From Siphonodentalium dalli (Eukaryota > Mollusca > Scaphopoda > Gadilida > Siphonodentaliidae): DNA of 64,000 bases. Shown piece by piece: positions 23,456-34,200 of the stretch. The notes beneath the pieces are model-generated. The model searched no databases, was not told where the DNA came from, and saw nothing but the letters and a program-made list of their open reading frames with translations. Positions within the stretch are counted from its first letter, which is position 1. Each line of letters begins with the position of its first letter. The DNA is taken from positions 103,067,319-103,131,318 of the forward strand of contig CP136066.1 of the NCBI GenBank assembly GCA_032622095.1. Direction: 5' to 3'. Both the position numbers and the translations under genes were made by a program.

Positions 23456-23692
23456 CTTTCTATACTAAATACTCATTGATAATAGTTATTCCTTAGCAAA
23501 TGTTCAGATAATAAGTTCAACAAAAATTTGTTGAACTTATTTTCTTAACATTTCCCACCAATGAATAGGATTCCTTCTGCACATTCTGCTTGTCTGTTCA
23601 TATTTCCTGAACAAATCTCAAGATGAATAATAGGCTCATCATATGTATATTTTTATAACTGAATGGGAGAATTCATTTAGTATAGAAAGGGG
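23456..23692. mobile_element. TTAA element family E, copy 3
   Basis: ACTTTCTATACTAAATACTC at the left and TTTAGTATAGAAAGGGG at the right; the TTAA duplications are degraded. Confidence 0.65.
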
Positions 23693-23699
23693 TTATTAA

Positions 23700-24090
23700 A
23701 AGGCATATAATCAGATTTACACCCGCTGTTCATTCAATATTCCTATGATAGTCAGGGCCAGGTACATACATCACTAATGTAATCTCTAAACTGTCGCTTC
23801 AGATGTTCGGATAGTCGCTATCTGGAACTCATGCAGCAGATGAGCTAGAAATTTGTTGCAGGAGTTTTGTACTTAGGCATGAAAGGGATTATGCGCATTT
23901 TACGAACATCTATTAAATGGTTGAGGTGTGCTTGATGTTAAAAATTGGGGCACAATCGATACTATTTTCCTTGTAAATTTCAGTTATAAATATGAATTTT
24001 TAACGATTATTGATTTTTGAATGTGAATTCTGAAAAAAAATCCATAACTCATGTACCAGTTTATCCCATCAGACAAATGTTTATATAAGT
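23700..24090. other. Intergenic stretch, no gene seen
   Basis: No recognisable feature. Confidence 0.4.
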
Positions 24091-24095
24091 CTTAA

Positions 24096-24237
24096 CCCTT
24101 TCATGACGGGAGCTGCACTGGTACAGCATTAAAGATCCTGTGCCAGTACATTCTTTTATATATGCAAGTCTCCCATAGGGAGCCTCACATATATCAGAGA
24201 ATGCACTGGTTTACAAGGTCATGGTAAATAATGTTAG
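24096..24237. mobile_element. TTAA element family B, copy 6 (right half lost)
   Basis: TTAA 24092-24095 then CCCTTTCATGACGGGAGCTG and the first hairpin; sequence breaks off after AAGGTCATGGTAAATA into a short direct repeat. Confidence 0.7.
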
Positions 24238-24311
24238 GGCTTTGGGTTAGAGACTTGATTGATGAAGTAGGTTCTGCTTTGGGTTAGAGACTTGATTGAT
24301 GATGTAGGTTC
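24238..24311. repeat. 37-bp direct duplication
   Basis: GCTTTGGGTTAGAGACTTGA and its following 17 bp occur twice in tandem, with one or two substitutions. Confidence 0.8.
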
Positions 24312-24355
24312 CTGGCCCTGATACAGTAATGCCCTAAATAATCGACTCCTTAACC

Positions 24356-24870
24356 CAGGGAAGGATCCAGGGCTCTTTTGATACCTGTTACAGGTTTGGG
24401 CACCCAAACTCTGGTGGCCTAAATTTCCCCAAATTGCAAGTGGATAGTTTTATTAGAGCTGAATGTTCTATATTTTGAAGGAAATCTTCTATTATAATTC
24501 AACAACATGCAATGCAAATCATCAATATACAGTTGATATAGAGCCTTTACATATGTATTTGCTTAATCAAGTGTCCAGTGAGAAATATTTTAACCCTTTC
24601 ATGACTGGGGCTTCTTGAAATTTGGCAAAAATCCTGTGCCAATGCATTCTCTTATATAAATGAGAGTCTCCCATCTAAGGAGCCTCGCCTATATAAGATA
24701 ATACATTGGCCTTTATCTTGACCTTGTAAGCCAGTGCATTTTCTTATGCGGGATCTTTAATGCTGCACCTAAGGGAGGGGGCGACCCCTTCCCTAGGCCC
24801 TCGGGATATGCCTTCGGCATATCATGGTCCCAAAACAGGTGTCCCCAAAAAATCCCTGGATCCATCCCTG
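24356..24870. mobile_element. hAT-like non-autonomous element (515 bp)
   Basis: Inverted ends CAGGGAAGGATCCAGGG and, in reverse complement, CAGGGATGGATCCAGGG. An exact 8-bp duplication CCTTAACC lies at 24348-24355 and 24871-24878, and the empty site is known from other family A copies. It has itself captured a family B fragment (24594-24765). A CGGGATATGCC-TTC-GGCATATC hairpin lies near 24803. No transposase. Confidence 0.85.
24594..24765. mobile_element. TTAA element family B, copy 7, inside the hAT-like element
   Basis: TTAA 24590-24593 followed by CCCTTTCATGACTGGGGC and one hairpin; the right side ends at GATCTTTAATGCTGCACC without terminus. Confidence 0.65.
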
Positions 24871-25439
24871 CCTTAACCACAAGAGAACTATGGGTAATTT
24901 TTCAGGATTTAGTAGGAAATATGGCTTGTTGCCATTAATCGGAAAGCTCTCAGTGAGAGCTTTCCGATGAATGGCAACAAGCCATATTTCTGACTGAATC
25001 CTGAAAAATTACCCAGAGTTCTGCTGTAGTTAAGGAGTCGATTATTTAGGGCATTACCAGGCATTACTGTAGCTTCCACGAACAAAAATATTATCAGTCG
25101 AGGATATATTGAATTTATCAAATGTCATAATGAATAGATACCTATATCTTCATAAAACCATCACCATGTCTTCTTAATTGATTTTTCTTGAAATTTAAAT
25201 CATTTCCGCATGAAAGCCTTGAAGTTTCAAAATGCACCTCTACCATGAAACACAACAACGCCCAGGTCCATGAATGCACCTCCCCATGAACCACAACAAC
25301 TCACAGGTCCATGGAATTTCATTATCCAACCTGAAACCCCCCCAAAGGTTGTAAAATTTCCATCTGATGGCCATTTCAGACCAAAATATTTCAAAAAGCA
25401 GCCAAAAGTAGAAAAAAAATGCCACCGTTTGTCTCAAAA

Positions 25440-25620
25440 GTAACTAATATTACTGGAGTTGGAAAATCAATGAGAACAATTTCAAACTATATGTGGTGTA
25501 AAATTTCCAATTAAGGTTATGTCAGGACTCAGGACTCAGGCATGAGATTTCCAACCGTTTACCAAAATCTCACCCCCCCCCCAACAAACCCATATGCCCC
25601 TCTCCACACCCCTGCTCCTG
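25440..25620. repeat. Family P repeat with poly-C
   Basis: GTTGGAAAATCAATGAGAAC, TTTCCAATTAAGGTTATGTC and a poly-C run at about 25574; similar to 13696-13930. Confidence 0.4.
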
Positions 25621-25642
25621 AGAATATGAGGGTAAAGATTTC

Positions 25643-25648
25643 TTTATT
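25643..25648 (-). promoter_or_regulatory. Candidate polyadenylation signal for NENF
   Basis: TTTATT on the + strand is AATAAA on the NENF strand, 244 nt after its stop codon. Other AT-rich options exist, so the site is provisional. Confidence 0.4.
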
Positions 25649-25891
25649 TAACAAGATGCAGGCACTTTGTGGCGTAAGCATGTTATTTTATACACTATAA
25701 TATGAGTAAAATAAAAGAAAAAGTTGTTGTTGTTGCAACAAGTGTTTGGATGAATTTCAAGTTAGATTTCTGGCTTTCAATAATCTGAAGTTACTGAAAT
25801 GCTAAATATGAACATCACAATAATTTTAAGAGAAATAAGGCAAAAATGGGTGAAACTACAAGATGATGGGTGGAGTTACAGATTGATATCA

Positions 25892-26059
25892 TCATAATTC
25901 CTTTTGATCTCGTATCTTTAGGTTGTGTATCTCCATCTTTTTGACAAACTTACTGTTTTTCAGTAAATAGCGCATGTAACCAACAACATCATATTTTGCC
26001 AGGTACGTTCCCTCATACGTACGATCCAGTGATTCCAGAATTTCAGATGTCAATCCACT
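25892..26059 (-). CDS. NENF: NENF exon 4 (terminal coding)
   Basis: 168 nt, residues 111-165 and TGA at 25894-25892. Starts SGLTSEILESL, ends RDQKEL. Acceptor TTATTCCAG. Confidence 0.92.
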   Translation of the reverse strand, partial: SGLTSEILESLDRTYEGTYLAKYDVVGYMRYLLKNSKFVKKMEIHNLKIRDQKEL

Positions 26060-29000
26060 CTGGAATAAAGATATAAACGCTATAAAATCATAGCATCTGC
26101 ATTTTTTTGGCATTTTTAATTGTGTTTTCTAGCTAGCATCACTAAATTCACCCTCTGGGAACCTCATTCTGCTTAGGCCTCAACTGCTATGGGAGAGCTA
26201 GGATCAGATTGAAGTTCCCTAGTTGAATTGGGTGATGTTCACACATCAGTCACCTCGATTATGCATTTTATCTTCTGCAAATTAGGGGAAATAGAAACTT
26301 CCCAGAAGTGAAAAGTAACAGAAAACAGTGTTAATTTGAGACTATAGATACTTCCCAGAAGATGAGGCCTAAGCAGAGTGAGGTCCCAAGAGGGTGATTG
26401 TAGTGATGCTAGCCCACTGTGCGGGATAGCGTCACTAAATTCACCCTCTGGGGTACCTCATTCTGCAAATGAGAGACACACTATTTGCAGGCTTATTCAG
26501 TACTCTCAGGTGCCTAATAACCGTGATGGCCTAATAATAGTGATGGGTGAGGATTTATGCTTAAATTAATAATAGTGATACATATGTCATTTTCACTCTA
26601 TGTCTCAATGCCAATTTATAGTGAACGTTGGGAATTCATCCTGAATGGCAACAAGCCATATTTCCAACTAAATCCTGAAAAGTTACCCATAATTCTGCTG
26701 TGGTTAAGGAGTCGATTATTTAGAGCATTACTGTACCTTGTGGCACAACAAACAAGTGCAATAATGTAAAGGAACCAAGACCTTTGCAGTGGGTAAATGT
26801 GCAAAAATTATAGAAGTTTGTATAAAGATCACCACCAAGAAATAAATAAACTTTATTCTTATATTAATAATATTGATAGCTCTCTAATAATAAAAAAATG
26901 TTTATTGAGACCATTGTTATACCACAACTGTGACAGTGATTTGTCAACAACCATCACTAATCGCGTAATAGGTTCAAATAATTTTAGCCTAAATAATGTT
27001 TTCAGAAATTGTTTCAATGCTTTGGCCTTTTCCAATGTTTACCCTTTTATTATAGCATCACTAAATTCACCCTCTGGGGACCTCGTTGTGCAAATGACAG
27101 ACACACTATTTGCAGACTTGAGGGCTGTACTTTTATAACAGAATGTGAGAATATAATCAGTAACCAATGGCTTAATAGAACTCACCATATCTCTGTTTAT
27201 ATCAGACTCATCCAAGGACATCTTCCCAACTGCTCGAGACGCGTCCTTCCCAACTAGTGCATTGTATGGACCGTGCTTACCATAGAAGTCTGTGAATACG
27301 AAGAACAAGGGAGTCACGATGTATCCAGAAAAATCAGCCCCATAATTTACATGTACATGATTAAAAGAAGCATTTGTTTTAGATCATACTTAAGAGAATG
27401 AGCTGAATTTGCCTCGGAATGTAGTTCAATTCTTCAGACATTTATAAATTGCAACAGCTATTTTCTTGGAATTATCGCCAACAGTTAATCGGAAAATTTT
27501 ATTCTCGCAATGCTCACTTTCTGGCAATAAACCTGTATTAATCCCATATCGAGACAAACCACAACAAATGACTTATTTCATCAAAACATTTACCATGCCA
27601 TCATGAAACCATTCTTGACAAAATGTTCACCATATTTTATGAGAATTATCTTTTTTCAATTAGCTGATAATGTACATACTAGTATATATATTCTCAGAAC
27701 TTTAATGGTTAACATCAACTAAAAGATTATGAATCCTATGTTTCATGCTAAATATTACCCTTGAATGACCTTTCTTCCAACACTGGTAAAAGATACTGAT
27801 ACATGAATCTTCGATTATCCTCTGCATGCATACAATGTTAGAACTTACCTCTGCCACTTGTAACATCAAACACCACACCTCTCACTGCCATGTAGATTGG
27901 TTTTGATAGCTGTGGTATGAGAGAAAAAAAAAACCCATAAATTTAGATTACAAAGATGTTATCAGCAAGAATTAGCAGGTTAATTACCATTCTACCCATA
28001 TATAATATTAATAATTTTAAAACTATTTGAATGAATAATAAAAGAAGGATTCAAGTTCCGGGCAGTCTGTGTAAAACAAACACTCTACACTGACATAATA
28101 AAAAGCTACAGTTTGTCACAGCTGGCAATTTTTATACGATTATGTCAGATTGAAATTGAAATAAATAACAAACATATACATGTAGACCGGAATAAGCTTA
28201 TACAGGGTGGCAATTTTCATGAAATAAAATTAAACATACATGTTTATTCGGGACACTAGAGTACATGAGGAGTCGAGGACCTCAACAAATGAGAATATTT
28301 GTACTCAAAAATAAATGGAGGAATGAATGCATGGGCAATTCTTAATTAATTTATTTTATAAGCCAACAACACAGATAGAAAATTTATGTTAGGCCATTCA
28401 ACAGAGATTCCTTGTTTCTCATCAGACTTTTTTCTGAGAATTGGGCGGGAGGGCGTTTTGTATTTTGTTTTTTGTATTATAACTTCTTTGTCGACGAGTG
28501 CTGATATACTCACATTAAATTTAGGCAATCACCTTCTTGTCATTTAGATGTGTTTATATGGTTAAAATTTATGCATAGTTTTGTTGATATATCAAAACAG
28601 AAATGAATGCATGGGTAGCTAGGATTACAAATAGAGCTGGGACGGTTATGGGTTTTTTCGTGACCGGTTATGAACGGCAAATCCGTGACCGGTCACGGCC
28701 ATAGTTGGTGGTTAACCGGTTAACCGCATAACCGTCCCAGCTCTAATTACAAAACTAAAATTAATGGAATATTTTATTTGATATTGAAACTTTGGTGTAT
28801 AATAAAGACCGACCTCATCAATATCATTAAATAAATCATTAATACTCATTGTGTCTCTTATCTATTCATATTCGTCCCCATATTAATTATTAAGTGGTGT
28901 GTTGGTGGTGACAATAGCACTCAGAGATCGACACAGATTTACTGAAATGGCATAATTGCGTTGGTAGGCCTACTTATATAAACACACCCTAAAGTACTAA

Positions 29001-31005
29001 CAAGAACAATCAGTGAAGCATGGCATTGACTGACCTATTTACGGAGCAGAGTTATGAGTGCACAATGTACTTTACTGGAAGTTGAAGACCCTTTGATATC
29101 TGACTTGTTATTATGTTTGTCTTTCAATAAACCACAGTGTAACACTAGTATATTGCTAGTGAGTGGCAATGGCAATTTGAACATTGGTCAGAAGTTAAAT
29201 ATGAGATGATTTGCATGGGATTTAAATTGTTCACTGGCCCTCCCAGTGTATGACATGAATATTAATGATAGTGCACATTGAACTACAGAAATCATGGCTA
29301 ATAAAACGTTGTCTAATCAACAGGCCCCGCCCCCGAGTGGCCTTCAATCTGTCAATTTTAGATTGACTCATAGCAATACAAAATTTATGTTCTTTATAGG
29401 TTAAAAGATCTATATACTGTTCTTTCAAATAATTATGCCTTCCTATTTGTTGACCAAGACAAAGCTTTTTGTTTGATATAAGAATAGGACTTTTCACAGA
29501 ACTTGAAAAGACATAATCCGATTTTTGCGTGGTAGAATAAGTTTTATTGTACATACATGTACTTAAATCGGGTTTTCCAAGTTCCAAGTTTATTACTTTA
29601 TTTACATAGTACGCACATTCCAGAAAACTTTTGTACAAAATGCCTACTCTAGTGATCCGAATAATAGTAGGGGTCGGAATAATAGTAGGGGGTGGAAAAT
29701 TTGCCAAATTTTAATAATAGTAGGGGTCGGAATAATAGTAGGGGGTGGAAATGTCAATGAAAAAGGAGATCATTGAAGAACACTGATTTAATTATCAAAC
29801 AAAAACTTATAATAAACACTCCTCGACCCAGCACGGACAACGTCTGGTTCTTGCAAAACCTTTTCAATGTCATTGATTTGAACGGAGAACACTGCGTCAA
29901 CACTTTTATACGAATTTTCAGTTCCAGCACAAGGCTCGAAAAATCTAACACTCAGGGGATCCTGAGCGGTAACTACTCAATTGTGTTCTAATTAAAGAAA
30001 CTTTCAAACGTGAGCCCCAGACGTTGATTAACTTCTTAGTTAATAACGCGTCAATTGTAAAAAAAAAACACAGACACTGAACGATAAACAATACCCGCAG
30101 AGGGGGGTCTGTCTATTGCAATAGGGTCGCACAAATTGCAAAATAGCGACACGTGCGAGGATGGAGTTACTTCCCATGGATCAAATCATTGATTATATTG
30201 CGATGCCAGACGGTTGCGCGAATTCTTTAAACGTATTCCGTTTCATGCATGCCATTTGATTAAAAACTACGAATAATGCGATCATTCATGGAGTATGGGT
30301 GATCAAAATTAAATAATCGTAGGGGCTTGAATAAGAATCGTAGGGGGTGGATTTTTTCTCCAAAATTAACAATCGTACGGGTACGGTTATTCGGATCACT
30401 AGAGTAGTGGAGGAAAAATGTACCGGATTCATGCAATATATGTATGTAGAGTTATTTCCACCACGTTAAGGAACCACGTTAAGGAACATTGTAACCGTGT
30501 TGAAGTAATGTTGTGACCAAGTTGCATTAACACTAGTTGTCTAGAACAGAATTATTCAACGCAGTCTTACACTAAGTTACAGAGGTTCTAACAAGGTGGA
30601 TGGAGAGTTATTTTGAGAATATCATTGTGTATATAAGTTTATAACTTAAGTCGTAACATAGTTAAATTATTTTTAACATATATGTGATGTCACAGACATC
30701 TCATGTGAAAAGTATTGATTATCGCGTGAGTCCCAGCCACTGAATCTGAGACACGTCGAAATAGTGACCACACCCCTTTTTTTTTATTCCACTTCCGGGC
30801 TACACCTGAGGCTAAATCTGAAGATGACGATTTCACATACATCAGAGCCGTCAAACTGCGATATTTCTTCATCTGTGAACAGTCGAACTGGTTCATTTGA
30901 TTCCTTTATATCAATCTCTTTGAGTTTATACTTTTTTGCCTCCACATAACAAAATATGAGCAAGTAAAATGTGGAGAAAACGGCGAAAGACTTTCGCACA
31001 TCCAT
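25892..31005 (-). CDS. NENF: Neudesin (NENF), secreted MAPR-family cytochrome b5-like protein, complete, four exons
   Basis: Coding exons on the - strand are 31005-30841, 27909-27849, 27289-27186 and 26059-25892; all introns are GT-AG and the phases fit, giving 165 residues (human neudesin has 172). Residues 1 to about 23 form a signal peptide with a hydrophobic core (FAVFSTFYLLIFCYVEA). The cytochrome b5-like fold follows: PVRLFTDEEISQFDG (40-53), KPIYMAVRGVVFDVTSG (58-74), DFYGKHGPYNALVGKDASR (76-94), KMSLDE, GLTSEILESL and AKYDVVGYMRYLL. Tyr78 and Tyr84 align with the haem-ligand tyrosines of the PGRMC/MAPR family. In vertebrates neudesin is a secreted haem-binding neurotrophic factor; that role here is inferred. 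The C-terminus QKEL is close to, but not, a standard KDEL signal. It is transcribed divergently from ACTR2. Neuferricin or PGRMC are less likely given the signal peptide, length and TSG-FYG-PYNAL match. Confidence 0.92.
26133..26493. mobile_element. Foldback element family F, copy 6, in NENF intron 3
   Basis: The first hairpin is only half present (AGCATCACTAAATTCACCCT onward); the middle and right hairpin (GCAGAGTGAGGTCCCAAGAG) are complete and end CTATTTGCAGGCTT. Confidence 0.7.
26640..26733. mobile_element. Palindromic MITE family A, half copy 8, in NENF intron 3
   Basis: One arm only, from GAATGGCAACAAGCCATATT to GAGCATTACTG then TA. Confidence 0.75.
27052..27121. mobile_element. Foldback element family F, fragment 7, in NENF intron 3
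   Basis: TAGCATCACTAAATTCACCC to CACTATTTGCAGACTTG, the right terminal arm alone, 65 bp downstream (in transcription) of exon 3. Confidence 0.65.
27186..27289 (-). CDS. NENF: NENF exon 3
   Basis: 104 nt, residues 76-110, FYGKHGPYNALVGKDASR to DINRDM. Acceptor TTCACAG, donor GTGAGT. A family F fragment lies 65 bp into the following intron. Confidence 0.93.
27849..27909 (-). CDS. NENF: NENF exon 2
   Basis: 61 nt, residues 56-75 plus one base: LSKPIYMAVRGVVFDVTSGR. Acceptor CCACAG, donor GTAAGT. Confidence 0.93.
28632..28745. mobile_element. hAT-like MITE (114 bp) in NENF intron 1
   Basis: Inverted ends TAGAGCTGGGACGGTTATG and CATAACCGTCCCAGCTCTA with an exact 8-bp duplication ATTACAAA (28624-28631, 28746-28753). 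Internal GTGACCGGT and GGTTAACCGGTTAACC repeats. Shares ends with the 1.33-kb element at 37462. Confidence 0.88.
28754..29640. other. NENF intron 1 sequence, no further gene seen
   Basis: Apart from an unsupported - strand frame reaching into the neighbouring element, nothing is recognised. Confidence 0.45.
29647..30404. mobile_element. TA-flanked element with CTCTAGTGATCCGAATAA ends (758 bp)
   Basis: Perfect 18-bp inverted ends CTCTAGTGATCCGAATAA, with TA at 29645-29646 and 30405-30406. Left subterminal direct repeats AATAATAGTAGGGGTCGG and AATAATAGTAGGGGGTGG (each twice) have right-side relatives AATCGTAGGGGGTGG. No transposase. Tc1/mariner-type by TA target. Lies in NENF intron 1. Confidence 0.75.
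30841..31005 (-). CDS. NENF: NENF exon 1 (coding part)
   Basis: Codes residues 1-55, ending ...EEISQFDGSD in phase 0; donor GTATGT reads 30840 downward. The start codon is chosen because a good signal peptide follows at once and the b5 domain begins in frame. Confidence 0.92.
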
Positions 31006-31174
31006 CCCGGCTGAAAAGTTTGTGTGTGATAGCTCTCTTCTAATTGGTTTATCTTTGATTATTGACCAATCAAATGGGATGTTTCATAAAACGTTGGGTT
31101 ACTGTATTTCCGGCCCGGAGAGTCGGCGTATCGTCTACAAGTTTTATCACAAATATAAATCCGCACCCATCGCA
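31006..31174. promoter_or_regulatory. NENF-ACTR2 bidirectional promoter region
   Basis: The two start codons face away from each other across 169 bp. ATTGG at 31043-31047 (CCAAT for NENF) and CCAAT at 31066-31070 (for ACTR2) are NF-Y-like, TTTCCGG at 31107-31113 is ETS-like, and GC content rises to CGGCCCGGAGAGTCGGCG. There is no clear TATA box. Transcription starts are not known; both 5' UTRs must lie here or overlap the opposite gene. Confidence 0.75.
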
Positions 31175-31222
31175 ATGGACAGTAAGGGTCGGAAAGTCAT
31201 TGTCTGTGATAATGGCACAGGG
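31175..31222 (+). CDS. ACTR2: ACTR2 exon 1 (coding part)
   Basis: [16 protein letters not shown], residues 1-16, ends phase 0 before donor GTGAGG. A longer upstream frame is antisense to NENF exon 1 and is not used. Confidence 0.95.
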
Positions 31223-34200
31223 GTGAGGAATTATTAGAAATATCTTATTTTGTTATATTTTATACCTTGGATGTGTCCAAAATGAGTCGATGAATTCAAA
31301 CGTCAAAACCCGGAAGCTAAACAAAAATACTGATGACAACTTCAGACAATTCTACCTGAATCCTCGAATCCACATTCTAGATTTTCTAGTGCGTTGTTGT
31401 TGAGTTATGATTCAGAAAGCCTGGCTGCTATGTGCTGTGCATCCCTGTTATTTTTTGACATTTTCATTTTGATGTTGGGGGAGGGAGGGAGTGGCTCAAA
31501 ATTGAACTAAACTGGTAACTGAGTACCAGTACTGTAACTTGTAAGTTGGGCCAACTTGGGGTAACTCCCGACATACACACCTTCTCAAAAGTAATGGCCC
31601 TCCCGACCGCGTTACGACCGCGTTACTCCAACGCGGTCATAACGTTACTCCAACGCGGTCACAACGTTACTCCAACGCGGTCGTAACGTTACTCCAACGC
31701 GGTCGAGGTAACCGTCAACGCAACATAACGCGGTCAGCATGACCGTCAACGCAACAAACGCGGTCGCGATAACCGTCAACGCAACAAACGAGGTCGAGAG
31801 AATAGCTTATCAACTGTAATAATAATTATTGAATAACATTACAAACAAGAATATTCACCACAGCCTGGCACAGGGAATTCAAACTTTCAGACATGAGCTC
31901 ATTTTATTACAAAAATTAAAGAGAGAAAATGAACGACGGCCACCAATGTAAGTTTCATACAATTTTCTGATCGGAAACGGAACGATTGTAATCAATCGAG
32001 ACGATAACATTTGGTTCACAATGGAACGTTTAGAATTTTTCCCCCAAAAAAAAACATGTACGTGTAATAAATAAATGCAGATGACATTGATCGCGCTGCG
32101 CGAATTAATAGAGATGCAATTGACATTTCTAACAAACAAAACATTTGAGTTCACGTCGCAATGTACATGTACTCTTTGAATATTTAATATTCAGCGTCAC
32201 CTAATACAGGTCGGTAACCTGTACGCCAAGGGTCCGATGTCATTTGAAATCTTCGTGATGGTACACTAAAACACACATGTACATGCACGTGGGTAATCGA
32301 TGCAAATAATTTAAAATATTAATTATCCATGTGTTGTGCAATTCCTGTGAAACAAACAGCGCTCTGATTTGGTAACCAATGATTTGTCACTTTCACTGAC
32401 AGACCGCGGATCAAATGCCTGCCGCGAATGATTGACAGTGGTGTCAATGAACTCAAACACAATATGGGCGTGTCTTCGGTAAATCGCCCGTGTCTATTTT
32501 TACAAACAGGAAATGACCTGGGCCTAAAGTTGAAATTGATACCCCGTGACTCAAACAGAATTCTCGATTGAACACACTGTGCTGTAATAACTTCGTCGGT
32601 TTTGGTTGGCTAGTGGGCAGCGTGCATCACAATTACCACTCGATGAGGTCGTGTATTTCCATGATGACGAAATAATGAAATCGTATTCAAACGGCTTCGA
32701 AGAGTTCTTCATGTACGTTTCAGTAATTGTCCGCTATTGTATATAAAGACAATCATATGATAAATATTAACTTTCTTTTTACCGTAGTATACTACATGTA
32801 GTATATAAGTTTAATAATTCAGTTAAATTCTGTTTTTCTTACCAGAATTAAATCACTATAATTCAATTATTTATTTGTCTTCATCAAATATTTGAAAACA
32901 TATATACATTTGAAGATCCAAGCGCGGTCCCACGCAATCGATAACAAATTAGACAAAATTGTATTTTTTCTAGCATCTCGGGTTGAAATAAATCTTTAAT
33001 ATACATGTAGTCACCATCACAGAAATCGCGAAAACACACAAAAATGTCCACCGTTTTACCATCGATCTATATTTACATACAATTATGGTTTTACATTGAA
33101 AACTAGTACAAACTATCATAATTTAAACGCTCTTTATTACATACCACGTTTCGGTGGAAATATGGACGCTAAACATAGTGTCGTTGCCCGGATTGACCAC
33201 TCGTCGTTAGTCCGTCCGTCTGTCTGTTTGTAGACACTTTACGCATGGTGCGATAACTGAAATATTTTCTATCTGATCGGAACCAAATTTTGTATATGAA
33301 TTTCTCAGCACCAAATACAGATCGAGTTCGAATATGGGTTTGATCCGAGTTTTTTTTACTGAGTTATGGCCCTTTTTAAACTTAGAATTTATGCATGCTG
33401 CCATAACTCAAAAAGAAATTATCTGACCATAACCAAATTTGGTATGTGAGTTGCTGAACCCAAAATACATATCGAGTTCGAATATGGGTTTGATTCAATA
33501 TTTTTTAATGGAGTTATGGCCCTTTGACATAGAATTCATGAATGCTTCGATAAATATATTTTTTTTCAACTGATAGGAACCAAATTTTGTATGTGAGTTT
33601 CTCAACTCAAAATACAGATTGAGTTCGAATATGTGTTTGATCCGGTACTATTTACTGGAGTTATGGCCCTTTGATTATTTTATTCATCGCTAAAATATAT
33701 CAAAGATACACAGGTGGCACTGTCTAGATAGTATCTAATAAATCAGGTTCAGGATGCTATGAAGTTGTCTTCTCACACAGAGATAGTATCTAGTTACAAT
33801 ACCATGAAGTTGGTTATCTCTTGTATTCAGTTAATTAACTGCTAGGAGATGTGTTGGCTGTATCAGATATACTTTATACTCTATAAGTATCTCTGGTGGA
33901 ATGTTTATACTATTATATTTTATATGCATGGTTATTTAAATTTCATCTTAAAGGCATAATCTGGTTTCATTGTTTAATAGCATTACCATTGGATTTTTTT
34001 TTTTTTTTAACTTGAGAGCTCTGTATCAGTCTATGGGAACAAAATAATTGTTCATAACACTTTTAGTACTGTAGGTCTAGTTTGTTTTATCTATATATTA
34101 ATGGAAAGCTTTTTCGACATTGATTTCAATTACATATGTGAATTGAAAAATTAAAGGGGCACACCAGGTTCGATGTATTTTTCCTGTACTCTGCATGAGA

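Larger units (their letters stand above)
24324..25069. mobile_element. Palindromic MITE family A, copy 7, split by a hAT-like element
   Basis: Left arm begins at 24324 after TA and stops within CTCCTTAACC; the arm resumes at 24871 with CCTTAACCACAAGAGAAC. The palindrome ends at 25069 before TA. GGCATTACCAGGCATTACTG shows a small terminal duplication. Confidence 0.85.

Noticed and set aside
29231-29707. 158-residue - strand reading frame
   Set aside because: Its first part lies within the terminal repeats of the 758-bp element and the rest has no recognisable domain; it lies inside NENF intron 1. Probably chance.
30971-31174. Upstream in-frame extension of ACTR2 exon 1
   Set aside because: It is antisense to NENF exon 1 and adds residues absent from Arp2; the MDSKGRK start matches the family.
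31599-31795. CRISPR-like array
   Set aside because: Repeats are 9 bp with short irregular spacers, mirrored at the other end of a transposon, in a eukaryotic intron.
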